Source of the DNA: JBJYIN01 sp046237015
GTDB taxonomy: Bacteria; Pseudomonadota; Gammaproteobacteria; Enterobacterales; Enterobacteriaceae
DNA length: 24,147 bases
Assembly: GCF_046237015.1 (NCBI RefSeq)
Contig: NZ_JBJYIN010000030.1
Span: 1-24,147, forward strand
Reading direction: 5' to 3'
The position numbers and the translations under genes were made by a program. Shown here one piece after another: positions 15,945-23,189 of the stretch. The first letter of the stretch is position 1. Each line of letters starts with the position of its first letter. The notes beneath the pieces were generated by a model. The model worked only from the letters and a program-made list of their open reading frames with translations. It was not told the DNA's origin and did not search any database.

Positions 15945-16969
15945 AACGGAAATCACCGCGACGCGGACAGGAAGCCAAAAACGCCCCGCAGAAGAAAATG
16001 AGTATTATCACCTTTGGCAAGCCCGAACCAGTATTAACTACCGGCACAGATTACCGGGATATCTGGTATGACAATAATTTCGACCATTACACGCTGCCAA
16101 TAGACCGCCTCGCCCTGGCGCAGCTTATCAACCTGAACGGCCAGCACGGTGGCATTGTCTATGCCCGCCGCAACATGGTGATTTCAGATTACCAGCGCGG
16201 CGGACTGACGCACGACGAGATCGGCGCGGCAGCGTTCGACTATCTCACGTTTGGTGATGTTGCGATCCTGAAAGTGCGTAATGGATGGGGTGCCGTTGTT
16301 GACCTGGTGCCGCTGCCATCGCTCTATATTCGTCGCCGTAAAACGGGTGAATTCGTGGTATTGCAAGACGGTGAACCGTTGGTTTATCCGTCTGACGATA
16401 TCATTTTTATCAAGATGTACGACCCACAGCAGGAATATTACGGCCTGCCTGACTATATCGGCGGTATTCATTCTGCCTTGTTAAACAGTGAAGCTGTGAT
16501 TTTTCGCCGTCGCTACTACCACAACGGGGCGCATACGGGCGGCATTCTCTATACCAGTGACCCGAATATGACGGATGAGATTGAAGAGGAAATCGAGCAA
16601 CAATTAGCTAACAGCAAGGGGATCGGCAACTTCTCCACGATCCTGGTGAACATCCCTAACGGGGATAAAGAGGGGGTTCAGTTTATCCAGATGGGCGACA
16701 TCAGCGCCAAAGATGAGTTTGCCAACGTGAAAAATATCAGCGCCCAGGATGTGCTGAACGCTCACCGCTTCCCGGCTGGCCTGTGCGGCATTATCCCGCA
16801 AAACGCCGCTGGGTTGGGTGATCCTGATAAAGCCCGCACCACTTATCGAAAAGATGAAGTGATCCCGATACAACGTCGCTTTTGCGACACTATTAGCGCC
16901 GATCAGGAAATTCCGCCCCACTTGCATCTGATTTTCAATGATGACACAACAAAGCCGGGTGATGCATGA
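15941..16969 (+). CDS. Q: Portal vertex protein (P2 gpQ), 342 aa
   Basis: The portal is the dodecameric ring through which DNA enters and leaves the head. The family is plain from SIITFGKPEPVLTTGTDYRD near the start, DRLALAQLINLNGQHGG, and YYGLPDYIGGIHSALLNSEA in the middle. The ATG at 15941 overlaps the terminase stop as ATGA and gives a length close to P2 gpQ (344). An ATG at 15920 is in frame, but no ribosome site precedes it. In P2, gene Q is transcribed away from O with P lying between; here P and Q also form one plus-strand unit, joined by the Ogr gene. Confidence 0.95.
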   Translation: MKRKSPRRGQEAKNAPQKKMSIITFGKPEPVLTTGTDYRDIWYDNNFDHYTLPIDRLALAQLINLNGQHGGIVYARRNMVISDYQRGGLTHDEIGAAAFDYLTFGDVAILKVRNGWGAVVDLVPLPSLYIRRRKTGEFVVLQDGEPLVYPSDDIIFIKMYDPQQEYYGLPDYIGGIHSALLNSEAVIFRRRYYHNGAHTGGILYTSDPNMTDEIEEEIEQQLANSKGIGNFSTILVNIPNGDKEGVQFIQMGDISAKDEFANVKNISAQDVLNAHRFPAGLCGIIPQNAAGLGDPDKARTTYRKDEVIPIQRRFCDTISADQEIPPHLHLIFNDDTTKPGDA

Positions 16970-17019
16970 AGCGAAAAATGCTAAAATTTGGGCAATTTCA
17001 CTCATCAGAGAACAGAAAC

Positions 17020-17286
17020 ATGCGCATTTTAAAAATTGAATGTCCCGAATGCGGATCCAAAGCTGTTATCAGGAAGACCAACCGCAAACACCGCAAAATT
17101 GCAGATATTTACTGCGCATGTTCAGACGTTGAGTGTGGCCACACATTTGTTATGAATTTAACGTTTTCACATACGCTCAGTCCCAGCGCCAAAACAGGGG
17201 ATAGACTGTTACAGACGGTAATTGAGAATCTCTCCCCACAGCAAAGACAAATGGCGTTAGATTTACTAAGAACACCCGCCGCATAA
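17020..17286 (+). CDS. ogr: Ogr/Delta-type zinc-finger activator of late genes, 88 aa
   Basis: The protein starts MRILKIECPECGS and has the pattern C-x2-C-x22-C-x4-C: C8, C11, C34, C39, with Y31 and F43 around the second pair as in P2 Ogr. This single zinc finger activates late promoters by binding upstream DNA and the RNA polymerase alpha subunit. P2 Ogr is 72 residues, so this one has a longer tail (LSPSAKTGDRLLQTVIENL). The same frame is open back to 16966, but the ATG at 17020 with AGAG upstream fits the family start. Unusually it follows the portal gene; P2 has ogr beyond gene D at the other end of the late region. Confidence 0.9.
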   Translation: MRILKIECPECGSKAVIRKTNRKHRKIADIYCACSDVECGHTFVMNLTFSHTLSPSAKTGDRLLQTVIENLSPQQRQMALDLLRTPAA

Positions 17287-17287
17287 C

Positions 17288-17473
17288 TCAAAACCACCGT
17301 GATTCGGTGGTTTTTTCATTCCGTAAAGCAATATCGCCTCTTATCTGCTCCACCATTTCTCCAATCCAAATCAGCGCTACCTGAAGTTCCTCTGTACTGC
17401 TTTCATCAACACACACAAATTTTGCCAATAACTCAATACGCTCTAATACTTTAGATTCTTCTAACAAGTCCAT
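17288..17473 (-). CDS. Small SOS-controlled protein of unknown family, 61 aa (tum position)
   Basis: I do not recognise the family. The protein is mostly helical and acidic, with ESKVLERIELLAKFVCVDES and ALIWIGEMVEQIRGDIALR. The start is supported by GGGGG about 5 bases before the ATG, and a consensus LexA box lies 15 bases upstream. The gene is downstream of A on the same strand and last before the head genes, the position of tum in phage 186, whose LexA-controlled product blocks CI and induces the prophage. The protein is much shorter than Tum (about 146) and I see no sequence match, so a role as anti-repressor is inference. Its last codons lie in the terminator hairpin. Confidence 0.7.
   Translation of the reverse strand: MDLLEESKVLERIELLAKFVCVDESSTEELQVALIWIGEMVEQIRGDIALRNEKTTESRWF
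17291..17317. terminator. Rho-independent terminator after ogr, also at the end of the small SOS gene
   Basis: ACCACCG at 17293-17299 pairs with CGGTGGT at 17305-17311 around a 5-base loop, extended by AA/TT, and TTTTTT follows on the plus strand. It ends the P-Q-ogr transcript. On the minus strand the stem is inside the last codons of the 61-aa gene and is followed by a weak AAAC-derived T run, so it may slow both transcripts where they meet. Confidence 0.85.
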
Positions 17474-17487
17474 TTTAACCCCCGAAC

Positions 17488-17507
17488 TACTGTATATAAA
17501 ACCAGTA
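17488..17507. promoter_or_regulatory. LexA (SOS) box upstream of the 61-aa gene
   Basis: The 20 bases TACTGTATATAAAACCAGTA have both conserved ends of the enterobacterial box, TACTG and CAGTA, spaced by 10 AT-rich bases. The site ends 15 bases from the ATG at 17473, so bound LexA would block the promoter or early transcription. A second half site, TACTGTATA, occurs at 17530-17538, 42 bases away, but its other half is poor (CACTG). Confidence 0.85.
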
Positions 17508-17560
17508 TATCAAAGTGTTTATAAATTAATACTGTATAAGACCACTGTTTTTTAACGTGT

Positions 17561-19618
17561 TTAATTCTCAGCCCAATTCCACCCAGGCCAAAGCTCGTTA
17601 TCCGTCGATTTTTCAACCTCATTCAACTGCCCATTGACCATGCGTAGTAGGCGATCTCCCTCTATCGCCAGATTGCCACCACGTAATAAGATGCTGACCT
17701 GTTCATTATTTCCACTAAACCCACGCCCTTTTAACAACTCGGATAATCGTCGCCGGTTCCCTTGCGTACAGTTATTGACAGAACTCCTAGGGGCGGCGGA
17801 GCCGCCAGGTAAACCCGCCTCCGCTGACGCTTCGGCCAACTTAGGGACGATATTCCACTTAACCAGACGTGTAACGACCTCGGATGCAGCACCCAGCAAC
17901 GGAGAATAAACGCCCTGTACGCGCTGCACATCTTCCGCGTACTGATTGCCCTGCTCGGTAATTTCATACGCCAGCCGCACAACCAGATTATCGCGTGATA
18001 CCAACGCGCCACCCTGTGCCTGTGTGTACGCTGCCCAATCTCCTAAGTCAGCCGCAGCCAGCACAGCATCCATACGGGCATCATCCAACTGGATATCTCG
18101 CAGGCGGCGCAGTTCCCGATAGACCGTTACCGGCGCACCGCCGATCTGCTGAAACTGACGGATACGCCAGCGCGACGCCCAGGCGGACACGGCCTTTGAC
18201 ATGTCTTTCAAGCTTTCGCCGGTTTCCTCATCGGTTTCACCATCCAGCGCAAATCCATCAATATTTTTTGAAATATATTTGGCGATGTAGCCCGTCGCAC
18301 TGCCTTTAGATTCATCTATCGGCTCGGCGTAAAAACGCGCCTCTAGCGCCTCCTGGCTTTGTAGTTCAGTGGAGTCCTCATAACGGGCGTAGTAACACAT
18401 AATGTCACGCACCTGCTCGACGTGTTCCAGTGGCATAAACAGCAGTACATGCCAATGCGGAGTTGCATCGTGATGCGGCTCAACAACGCGAAAACCGAAC
18501 ACACTGATACCCTCACGCGACAAGGCCGCGCGAATTTTCGCCCATACGCGGCATAGGTACTTTTGCGTATCTCGCGGGCTGGCACCGTTCCATTGCTTAA
18601 CAAATCCCCCACCGATATGTGCGGAGTGATACTTCGACGGTGCGGTGATAGTGTAGAACTCCCCCGCACAGCCCATCTCAGTAGCCAAATCTTCAAAGCC
18701 ACGCATACGAACCATAAGCTCACATCTCCTTATTGCTGGATTGGCATTACTGCCATTTACCATGTCATTCATTGATACCCGTTCGCCCGTTTCGGGGTTT
18801 TCGAGATCGAAGGCTTTAAAAAACTCACGATTACGCTTTTTCTGCGCGATCCACTCACCCATCGTGCTGCGGGAAACATACGCAGATGCCACCTTTTGCA
18901 CCTGCCCTACCGCAATGGCCATATGCTCACGTTGCAGATCGCGGCGGTGCTTGATGCGCACACGCCACCATTCAGGCGACATCATGCGCAGCAGGCCAGA
19001 TTCAGCGCTGTGTGTAGGCAACTCGCGACGGCCTTTAGTGAATTGAGCCCAGTATGGCGGCTGCGTGCCAGCCTGTAGCGTTAAGCGCCCCAAATGCCGG
19101 AACGCCAGCAACGTGATGCTACGCATATCCAGATCTGCGGCGTTCTGTATGCCACGCTCGGTATAATCTCTAAAGCTGGCTGCCATAAAATCCGCAAGTT
19201 GAACGGACAAGCGACGAATATCATCACGGTCATAAGTGGGTAGCCTTTCCAAATCGTCAGAGAACGGAAATGGAATATCACCGGCAGACAGGAACTCAGT
19301 CTGATAGCGCGGCAGTACTTTGCGCAGACGTGGCAAAACGCTTTCACCCAATGTTCGGCGTAAAAACGTATTGGCACGGCGACGGCCTTTATGTTCATCA
19401 GATTTAAAGAGGGTTTCGTAGCGCTGGCCAAAGTATTTAGCCAGGTAATCCGGCAGGTCGGCAAAATAGGGATGCCGGAAGTCATGATCGGTTTTATCCA
19501 GATGCCAGAGGATGCGCTCAACATAGCCCACCCCATCCGGCACACCTGGCGCGAACTGCTCACGCTGCCAGTTAAGGGCAGCGTGATAATCTCCGTTGTG
19601 TTCTGCGGTTTGCTGCAT
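17561..19618 (-). CDS. A: Rolling-circle replication initiator A, 685 aa
   Basis: A-type endonuclease nicks the origin and stays bound to the 5' end while the host helicase and polymerase copy the strand. The family (Phage_GPA) is clear from the HUH motif PHWHVLLFM, with H388 and H390, and the two catalytic tyrosines in GYIAKYISKNIDGF, Y444 and Y448, three residues apart as in P2 (Y450 and Y454). The N-terminal 290 residues are helical and variable. The ATG at 19618 overlaps the stop of the PP-loop gene as TAATG; a TTG at 19627 is in frame but less likely. The origin lies in the last quarter of the gene, as in P2. Length is a little below P2 A (761). Confidence 0.94.
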   Translation of the reverse strand: MQQTAEHNGDYHAALNWQREQFAPGVPDGVGYVERILWHLDKTDHDFRHPYFADLPDYLAKYFGQRYETLFKSDEHKGRRRANTFLRRTLGESVLPRLRKVLPRYQTEFLSAGDIPFPFSDDLERLPTYDRDDIRRLSVQLADFMAASFRDYTERGIQNAADLDMRSITLLAFRHLGRLTLQAGTQPPYWAQFTKGRRELPTHSAESGLLRMMSPEWWRVRIKHRRDLQREHMAIAVGQVQKVASAYVSRSTMGEWIAQKKRNREFFKAFDLENPETGERVSMNDMVNGSNANPAIRRCELMVRMRGFEDLATEMGCAGEFYTITAPSKYHSAHIGGGFVKQWNGASPRDTQKYLCRVWAKIRAALSREGISVFGFRVVEPHHDATPHWHVLLFMPLEHVEQVRDIMCYYARYEDSTELQSQEALEARFYAEPIDESKGSATGYIAKYISKNIDGFALDGETDEETGESLKDMSKAVSAWASRWRIRQFQQIGGAPVTVYRELRRLRDIQLDDARMDAVLAAADLGDWAAYTQAQGGALVSRDNLVVRLAYEITEQGNQYAEDVQRVQGVYSPLLGAASEVVTRLVKWNIVPKLAEASAEAGLPGGSAAPRSSVNNCTQGNRRRLSELLKGRGFSGNNEQVSILLRGGNLAIEGDRLLRMVNGQLNEVEKSTDNELWPGWNWAEN
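17775..17806 (-). other. Probable replication origin (nick site and hairpin) inside gene A
   Basis: On the minus strand the hairpin GGCGGC-TCC-GCCGCC (17806 to 17792) is followed by CTAG and then GGAGTTCTGTCAA (17787 to 17775). From memory, the P2 A cleavage region reads CTCGGAGTCCTGTCAA, which differs in one base over the GGAGTYCTGTCAA core. A hairpin next to the nick site is usual for rolling-circle origins. The site lies within the A coding region, as in P2, and codes for part of GGSAAPRSSVNN. Confidence 0.75.
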
Positions 19619-20625
19619 TACTCGCAAACCCCAGCATAAACACTGCTACATACGGCCTTGTCATTCATGCCAGCAAACAGATCAAACTGATTGCCGCCGC
19701 GAGAGGTCAACGCCCAGTCTCTATAGGTGTCAATACCGTGGGATTCAAGGCTGACGAACTCAATACGGCGTTCGGCCTTACGTGGGTCTTGAGTTGAAGG
19801 AAAGAACGTGCTGTTACCACGGCGAGAACAAGCTGCGACCAGCCGTTCCCATTCAGCCACACGCGCCACTTCTTCCGGCCAGCGGCTGAATATTTCCGCT
19901 AACTCAGATTTTCTCGCATGGATGCATGGCATACAGCCTACGCGGCTACATCCCTTCTGATAGAGTGGATTGGGTTTAATACCGTGGCGACGTGCTAATG
20001 CAAACACATCGGCATGAGTCCATGTCAGTATCGGGCGGTAAACATGTAATCCCGGCGTGTGGTCGGCGTCTTCTTCCCATTCTGGCAACAAGGCACGGTA
20101 GGGAGACTCTTCCGCCCGTACACCCTGCCAACTGATAACCTCGTCATATTCATCCAAGAGCGGCATGACGATCTGGTCACGGATAGGCGCGTGCTTTAGC
20201 TCAAAAGTACAAAACCGTACTTTGGTGGAAGGAAAACGGCCTTTCCACATACACAAATCCAGAAAAGGAATGCCAGTAGGATGGAGAACATCAAGCGCAC
20301 TGGCAACCGTTGCGGCGGCCTGTGCATCAGTCAAACCGCATTCAGTTACCAGCGTGACAGGCCAGCGCTCAGCAATAAACTTGCGCTTTCCTGCTATACG
20401 GTCATCAAACGACGCCTTAACTCTGCGTATTTCCCCCAGTTTGGATTCCAGATAATCCAGATATTCCATTGTTTGCGGGTGTTCATGGCCTGTGTCAGCA
20501 AAGGCACGTATGGTTGGTACGCCCGCCTCAATCGCCAACAGCCATTGCGCCAGAGAATCTTTACCGCCAGATACTGAATTAATGTTGATGGTATCGGCAG
20601 AAAAACAGCGGGGATCGACAGTCAT
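19618..20625 (-). CDS. PAPS reductase-like PP-loop (ATP pyrophosphatase) protein, 335 aa
   Basis: The sequence has the PP-loop SGGKDS at residues 19-24 after a beta strand, which binds and activates ATP to adenylate in this superfamily. A second cysteine-rich part, GCSRVGCMPC at about 225-234 (C226, C231, C234), together with C139 in VRFCTFELKHAPI, could hold an iron-sulfur cluster, as in DndC and related enzymes. The ECG-x-H active-site tail of CysH is not seen, so sulfate assimilation is not likely. Such genes are common beside A in P2-like phages, but their substrate is unknown. It overlaps Dam (ATGA) and A (TAATG), so all three are translated together. A nucleotide or tRNA modification role is possible. 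Confidence 0.82.
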   Translation of the reverse strand: MTVDPRCFSADTININSVSGGKDSLAQWLLAIEAGVPTIRAFADTGHEHPQTMEYLDYLESKLGEIRRVKASFDDRIAGKRKFIAERWPVTLVTECGLTDAQAAATVASALDVLHPTGIPFLDLCMWKGRFPSTKVRFCTFELKHAPIRDQIVMPLLDEYDEVISWQGVRAEESPYRALLPEWEEDADHTPGLHVYRPILTWTHADVFALARRHGIKPNPLYQKGCSRVGCMPCIHARKSELAEIFSRWPEEVARVAEWERLVAACSRRGNSTFFPSTQDPRKAERRIEFVSLESHGIDTYRDWALTSRGGNQFDLFAGMNDKAVCSSVYAGVCE

Positions 20626-21536
20626 AAACCCGCCCCCCGCAACTCACCTTTGAAACCGGTACTCAGGCCGCGCAGCGTTGAACTATTAAGCGGCGGCAAT
20701 GACTCCCGACGATTGGCCGTCAACACGCCGATCACTTCTTTGGCTGCACCGCGAGTTATGGCGTTAGAACTGATAGATCGCTGAACGGCGATTTCATGAA
20801 ACTCAAAACCCTGATAAATCTCACGTGTTGCTGGCGTATCGCTATTTGAAATAACTATCGCCGCGTCAGTTTCATAACGAACGTGTTTTAAGTACTTAGC
20901 TAATTGGCGGTGATGTTCGTGAGTAAATGCGGCATGGTGGTATTGCGTGAAATTGGCCGTGTCACTGGCGGGCAAATACGGCGGATCGCAATAGATAACG
21001 CTACTCTCGTTTATCGCTTTCGTTGTTAGGGTCTTGCGGAAATCTGCCACGACAAAAACGGCTTTTGTGTCATTAGCCTTCTCAGCAAAAAGCCTTATCT
21101 CCGCTTCGGGAAAATACGGTTTCTTATAGTCCCCAAACGGGACATTTAAAAAACCTGCGTTGTTGTAACGACAAATGCCGTTATAGCAATGGCGATTTAG
21201 GTATAGGAATAAAGCGGCCTTTAACATATGTTCATCGTCTGATATGGCGTTGAACATGTTTCGGTTGAGATAAAACTCGCTCCTGCCATTACCGCCTTCA
21301 AATAACGCCTTAGCTACACTGATAAATGTCTGAGTGTGATCCTTAGCCATCTGGTACGTATTAATAAGATCGGCGTTGATATCAGCCAGCACATAGCGGG
21401 GATAGTCGGTATTCAGGAATACCGATGCGCCGCCGACAAACGGCTCAAACAGGCGCTCGCCTTTTGGCAGATGCAGGAGTAAATCAGGTAGGACGCGGGT
21501 TTTACCCCCCGCCCATTTGATAAACGGGCGGTTCAT
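20622..21536 (-). CDS. dam: DNA adenine methylase, Dam (D12) class, 304 aa
   Basis: N6-adenine methyltransferase that most likely marks GATC or a similar site. The AdoMet-binding start FIKWAGGKTRVLPDLLLHLP (residues 5-24), FVGGASVFLNTDY and the catalytic DPPYLP at 184-189 are all present in the order of the Dam class. The N-terminal DNA-contact segment and NADLINTYQM are also as usual. Length is a bit above E. coli Dam (278), with an extra C-terminal stretch ending GLSTGFKGELRGAGL. It overlaps the downstream PP-loop gene (ATGA) and the upstream DUF2732 gene (ATGA). Phage Dam may protect against host restriction or time replication; the exact target cannot be read. Confidence 0.93.
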   Translation of the reverse strand: MNRPFIKWAGGKTRVLPDLLLHLPKGERLFEPFVGGASVFLNTDYPRYVLADINADLINTYQMAKDHTQTFISVAKALFEGGNGRSEFYLNRNMFNAISDDEHMLKAALFLYLNRHCYNGICRYNNAGFLNVPFGDYKKPYFPEAEIRLFAEKANDTKAVFVVADFRKTLTTKAINESSVIYCDPPYLPASDTANFTQYHHAAFTHEHHRQLAKYLKHVRYETDAAIVISNSDTPATREIYQGFEFHEIAVQRSISSNAITRGAAKEVIGVLTANRRESLPPLNSSTLRGLSTGFKGELRGAGL

Positions 21537-21769
21537 ATCGCCAATTCCTGCGCCGAATGTTCAAACCGTTCCGCTTCTTTGCGCAGCAATTCGATAATTT
21601 CTACGGCTGAATACCCTTTTTGTTGGAAATGAACAGTCAACGCAGAAAGGCGCATAGAAAATGCCAAATGCTGGTTTTTCTTTTCATCCAGCCGTGCATT
21701 TCTCATCAACTCCAGCAGTCCGCCATTTTCAGCAACCATATTTGTGCGGCGTGTTTGTACGTTTCTCAT
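21533..21769 (-). CDS. DUF2732-type phage protein, 78 aa
   Basis: A small helical protein whose start MRNVQTRRTNMVAENGGLLE and ending LLRKEAERFEHSAQELAI fit the DUF2732 family found in 186/Fels-2-like phages between CII and A. Function is unknown. AGGAAA precedes the ATG at 21769. It begins the coupled group with dam, the PP-loop gene and A, all overlapping by 1-4 bases. Confidence 0.78.
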   Translation of the reverse strand: MRNVQTRRTNMVAENGGLLELMRNARLDEKKNQHLAFSMRLSALTVHFQQKGYSAVEIIELLRKEAERFEHSAQELAI

Positions 21770-21788
21770 TGTGATTTCCTATTTTTAG

Positions 21789-21839
21789 GTAATACGAATC
21801 CCCAACCGATAGAGGCTGTAAAAAAGAAAGGCGTATTAC
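21789..21839. repeat. Inverted repeat in the gap before the DUF2732 gene
   Basis: GTAATACG at 21789-21796 and CGTATTAC at 21832-21839 are perfect inverse copies with a 35-base spacer. They fill most of the 73-base gap between the 116-aa gene and the DUF2732 gene. It could be a stem in the early transcript or a protein site; nothing more can be supported. Confidence 0.4.
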
Positions 21840-21842
21840 GGG

Positions 21843-22193
21843 TTAATTAATGGGTTGGTTTTCTTTTTGTTCCGTTTCTGGTTCGGAACGGTTGATAACA
21901 AACACGCTACGACCAAAATGCCCAGGCTGAAACGCGGCGGTTTTCTCATACATGTGGCGCAGTCTTAAGACACCATTCCACAACACACGGCGCTGATTAA
22001 CGTCAAAATCAGCCCAGTTATAGGGAACATGACTTTTCCCCAATTTTGGGCGGCAGTAGAAAATCAGATCTTCACGTTCACGCTGGGAAGCTGATTCCCA
22101 AAACAATTGCGCGGGGTTATCCGTTCCTGAAATCATGCGACGCAGTGATTTTAGTTGTGCTGGCAACTCCAACATTTCATTTGCATGAAGCAT
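21843..22193 (-). CDS. Early-region protein of unknown function, 116 aa
   Basis: I do not recognise this protein. It begins MLHANEMLELPAQLKSLRRM and has a helical acidic middle (WESASQREREDLIFYCRP), an aromatic segment (YNWADFDVNQRRVLWNGVLR) and a Glu/Asn-rich tail. No signal peptide, membrane segment or metal motif is seen. GGGGGT lies 4 bases before the ATG. It overlaps the end of the Fil-like gene by 17 bases and precedes the DUF2732 gene, in the early operon. By position it may act in replication or host takeover, but there is no direct evidence. Confidence 0.7.
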   Translation of the reverse strand: MLHANEMLELPAQLKSLRRMISGTDNPAQLFWESASQREREDLIFYCRPKLGKSHVPYNWADFDVNQRRVLWNGVLRLRHMYEKTAAFQPGHFGRSVFVINRSEPETEQKENQPIN

Positions 22194-22401
22194 TTTTACC
22201 CCCTAATGCCATTAACCTACGCCCCAATGAACGGCGTTTCGGTTCAGGGATATACGGCTTATGGCTCCACGGTGCGAAATAAACCTGATTCGGTTTAGGT
22301 TGGCAGCGTTTCCCATTTGGCAGTTCAAACCAGCCTTTTCCTTGATTCGCCAATGTTGGCGATGGAGACTGAGTTTTAAGTAAACGAGCGATAGAAATCA
22401 T
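22177..22401 (-). CDS. Fil-like (phage filamentation) protein, 74 aa
   Basis: The start ISIARLLKTQSPSPTLANQG, followed by GWFELPNGKRCQPKPNQ and a basic Pro-rich tail with HKPYIPEPKRRSL, resembles the short Fil family of 186-like phages (DUF2724). In phage 186, Fil blocks cell division and causes filaments. Here the gene is in the matching position, directly after CII. GTGAGGAAA precedes the ATG at 22401. The family call is moderate; the toxic effect is inferred from 186. Confidence 0.65.
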   Translation of the reverse strand: MISIARLLKTQSPSPTLANQGKGWFELPNGKRCQPKPNQVYFAPWSHKPYIPEPKRRSLGRRLMALGGKNASCK

Positions 22402-22411
22402 AGATGTTTCC

Positions 22412-22918
22412 TCACGCTAATCCCGGTACAGCGCATGAATTTAGTACGTCCACGGCTGCGGCCATCATCGGGGTTGATTGGAATCGGGCTTCGACAGAAA
22501 GCACAATCAGCGACAGGTTGCGGATCGCGCTGTTTGCCCGATGGAGAATGGCGTTTTTACGCGCCTGAGACATTGGGGCATTTGATACCGCTTCCCCAGC
22601 GATCGCGCCCACATCAGCCGTGGCGCTCAGTGCGAACATCGGCACATTGTGTGACTTTGCCTCATTGCGTGGCACAGACGGCAAGCAGTTGATTTGCGCC
22701 AGCAGGCCATCCAATAACGTGGCATCTTCCGTGTAGTCAGTAATGGCCAGCAGTTCACAGCACGTTAACCGGTGCGGCTGTTCTGGGTTCAGCTTGTTAC
22801 GCAGCACCTGCGAACGAACCCCTATCGCAGCGGCAACATCCTCAAGGTTGTGCGCCAGCGCGAACGCTCGGCAAGCGGCATCAAAGTGCGGGTGTTTAGC
22901 AATCTGATAATCAAACAT
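22412..22918 (-). CDS. cII: CII-like regulatory protein (186 CP76 family), 168 aa
   Basis: The start FDYQIAKHPHFDAACRAFAL, then VRSQVLRNKLNPEQPHRLTC, TDYTEDATLLDGLLAQINCLPSV and ALSATADVGAI follow the conserved line of 186 CII-type proteins (Phage_CP76). The second segment is the DNA-recognition helix-turn-helix. In phage 186 CII activates the establishment promoter of the repressor gene. It follows Cox/Apl by 20 bases, with AGGGA before the ATG. Length is equal to that of 186 CII (169). Confidence 0.9.
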   Translation of the reverse strand: MFDYQIAKHPHFDAACRAFALAHNLEDVAAAIGVRSQVLRNKLNPEQPHRLTCCELLAITDYTEDATLLDGLLAQINCLPSVPRNEAKSHNVPMFALSATADVGAIAGEAVSNAPMSQARKNAILHRANSAIRNLSLIVLSVEARFQSTPMMAAAVDVLNSCAVPGLA

Positions 22919-22938
22919 AGCTATCCCTGCCTCAAAAA

Positions 22939-23169
22939 TTAGGATGGATTCGCTTCAAGCGAAATGTTGCTTTCGCTTAATGCTTGAACGGTTAGTGCGG
23001 CCATGTTGACTTCAACCAACCCACGGGACTGTTTACCTTTGGGTTTGATTGGCAACTTGCCGTATTTGATAAGGTTTCTGGCCGTCTTCAGTTCCGTGCC
23101 AGTACGGCGGCAATACTCATCTAACGGAAGGTATGGCTCAGGTATAACAATTGTAATGTTTGGCCGCAT
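22939..23169 (-). CDS. Cox/Apl-like regulator and excision factor, 76 aa
   Basis: A small basic DNA-binding protein with a winged-helix-like pattern: PLDEYCRRTGTELKTARNLI, then KYGKLPIKPKGKQSRGLVEV, which fits the Cox family (P2 Cox is 91, 186 Apl is 87). Cox shuts off the repressor promoter and helps integrase excise the prophage. It is first in the early operon and divergent from CI, as required. I use the ATG at 23169 with GGAG upstream; the frame is open to 23202, which would lie in the operator repeats. Confidence 0.82.
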   Translation of the reverse strand: MRPNITIVIPEPYLPLDEYCRRTGTELKTARNLIKYGKLPIKPKGKQSRGLVEVNMAALTVQALSESNISLEANPS

Positions 23170-23189
23170 AAGGCAAACTCCGCAGGTTA

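Noticed and set aside
19618..20625. PP-loop gene as a DndC of a phosphorothioation system
   Set aside because: The PP-loop and the Cys cluster are shared, but no DndA, B, D or E-like genes are in the window and similar solitary genes are common in P2-like phages.
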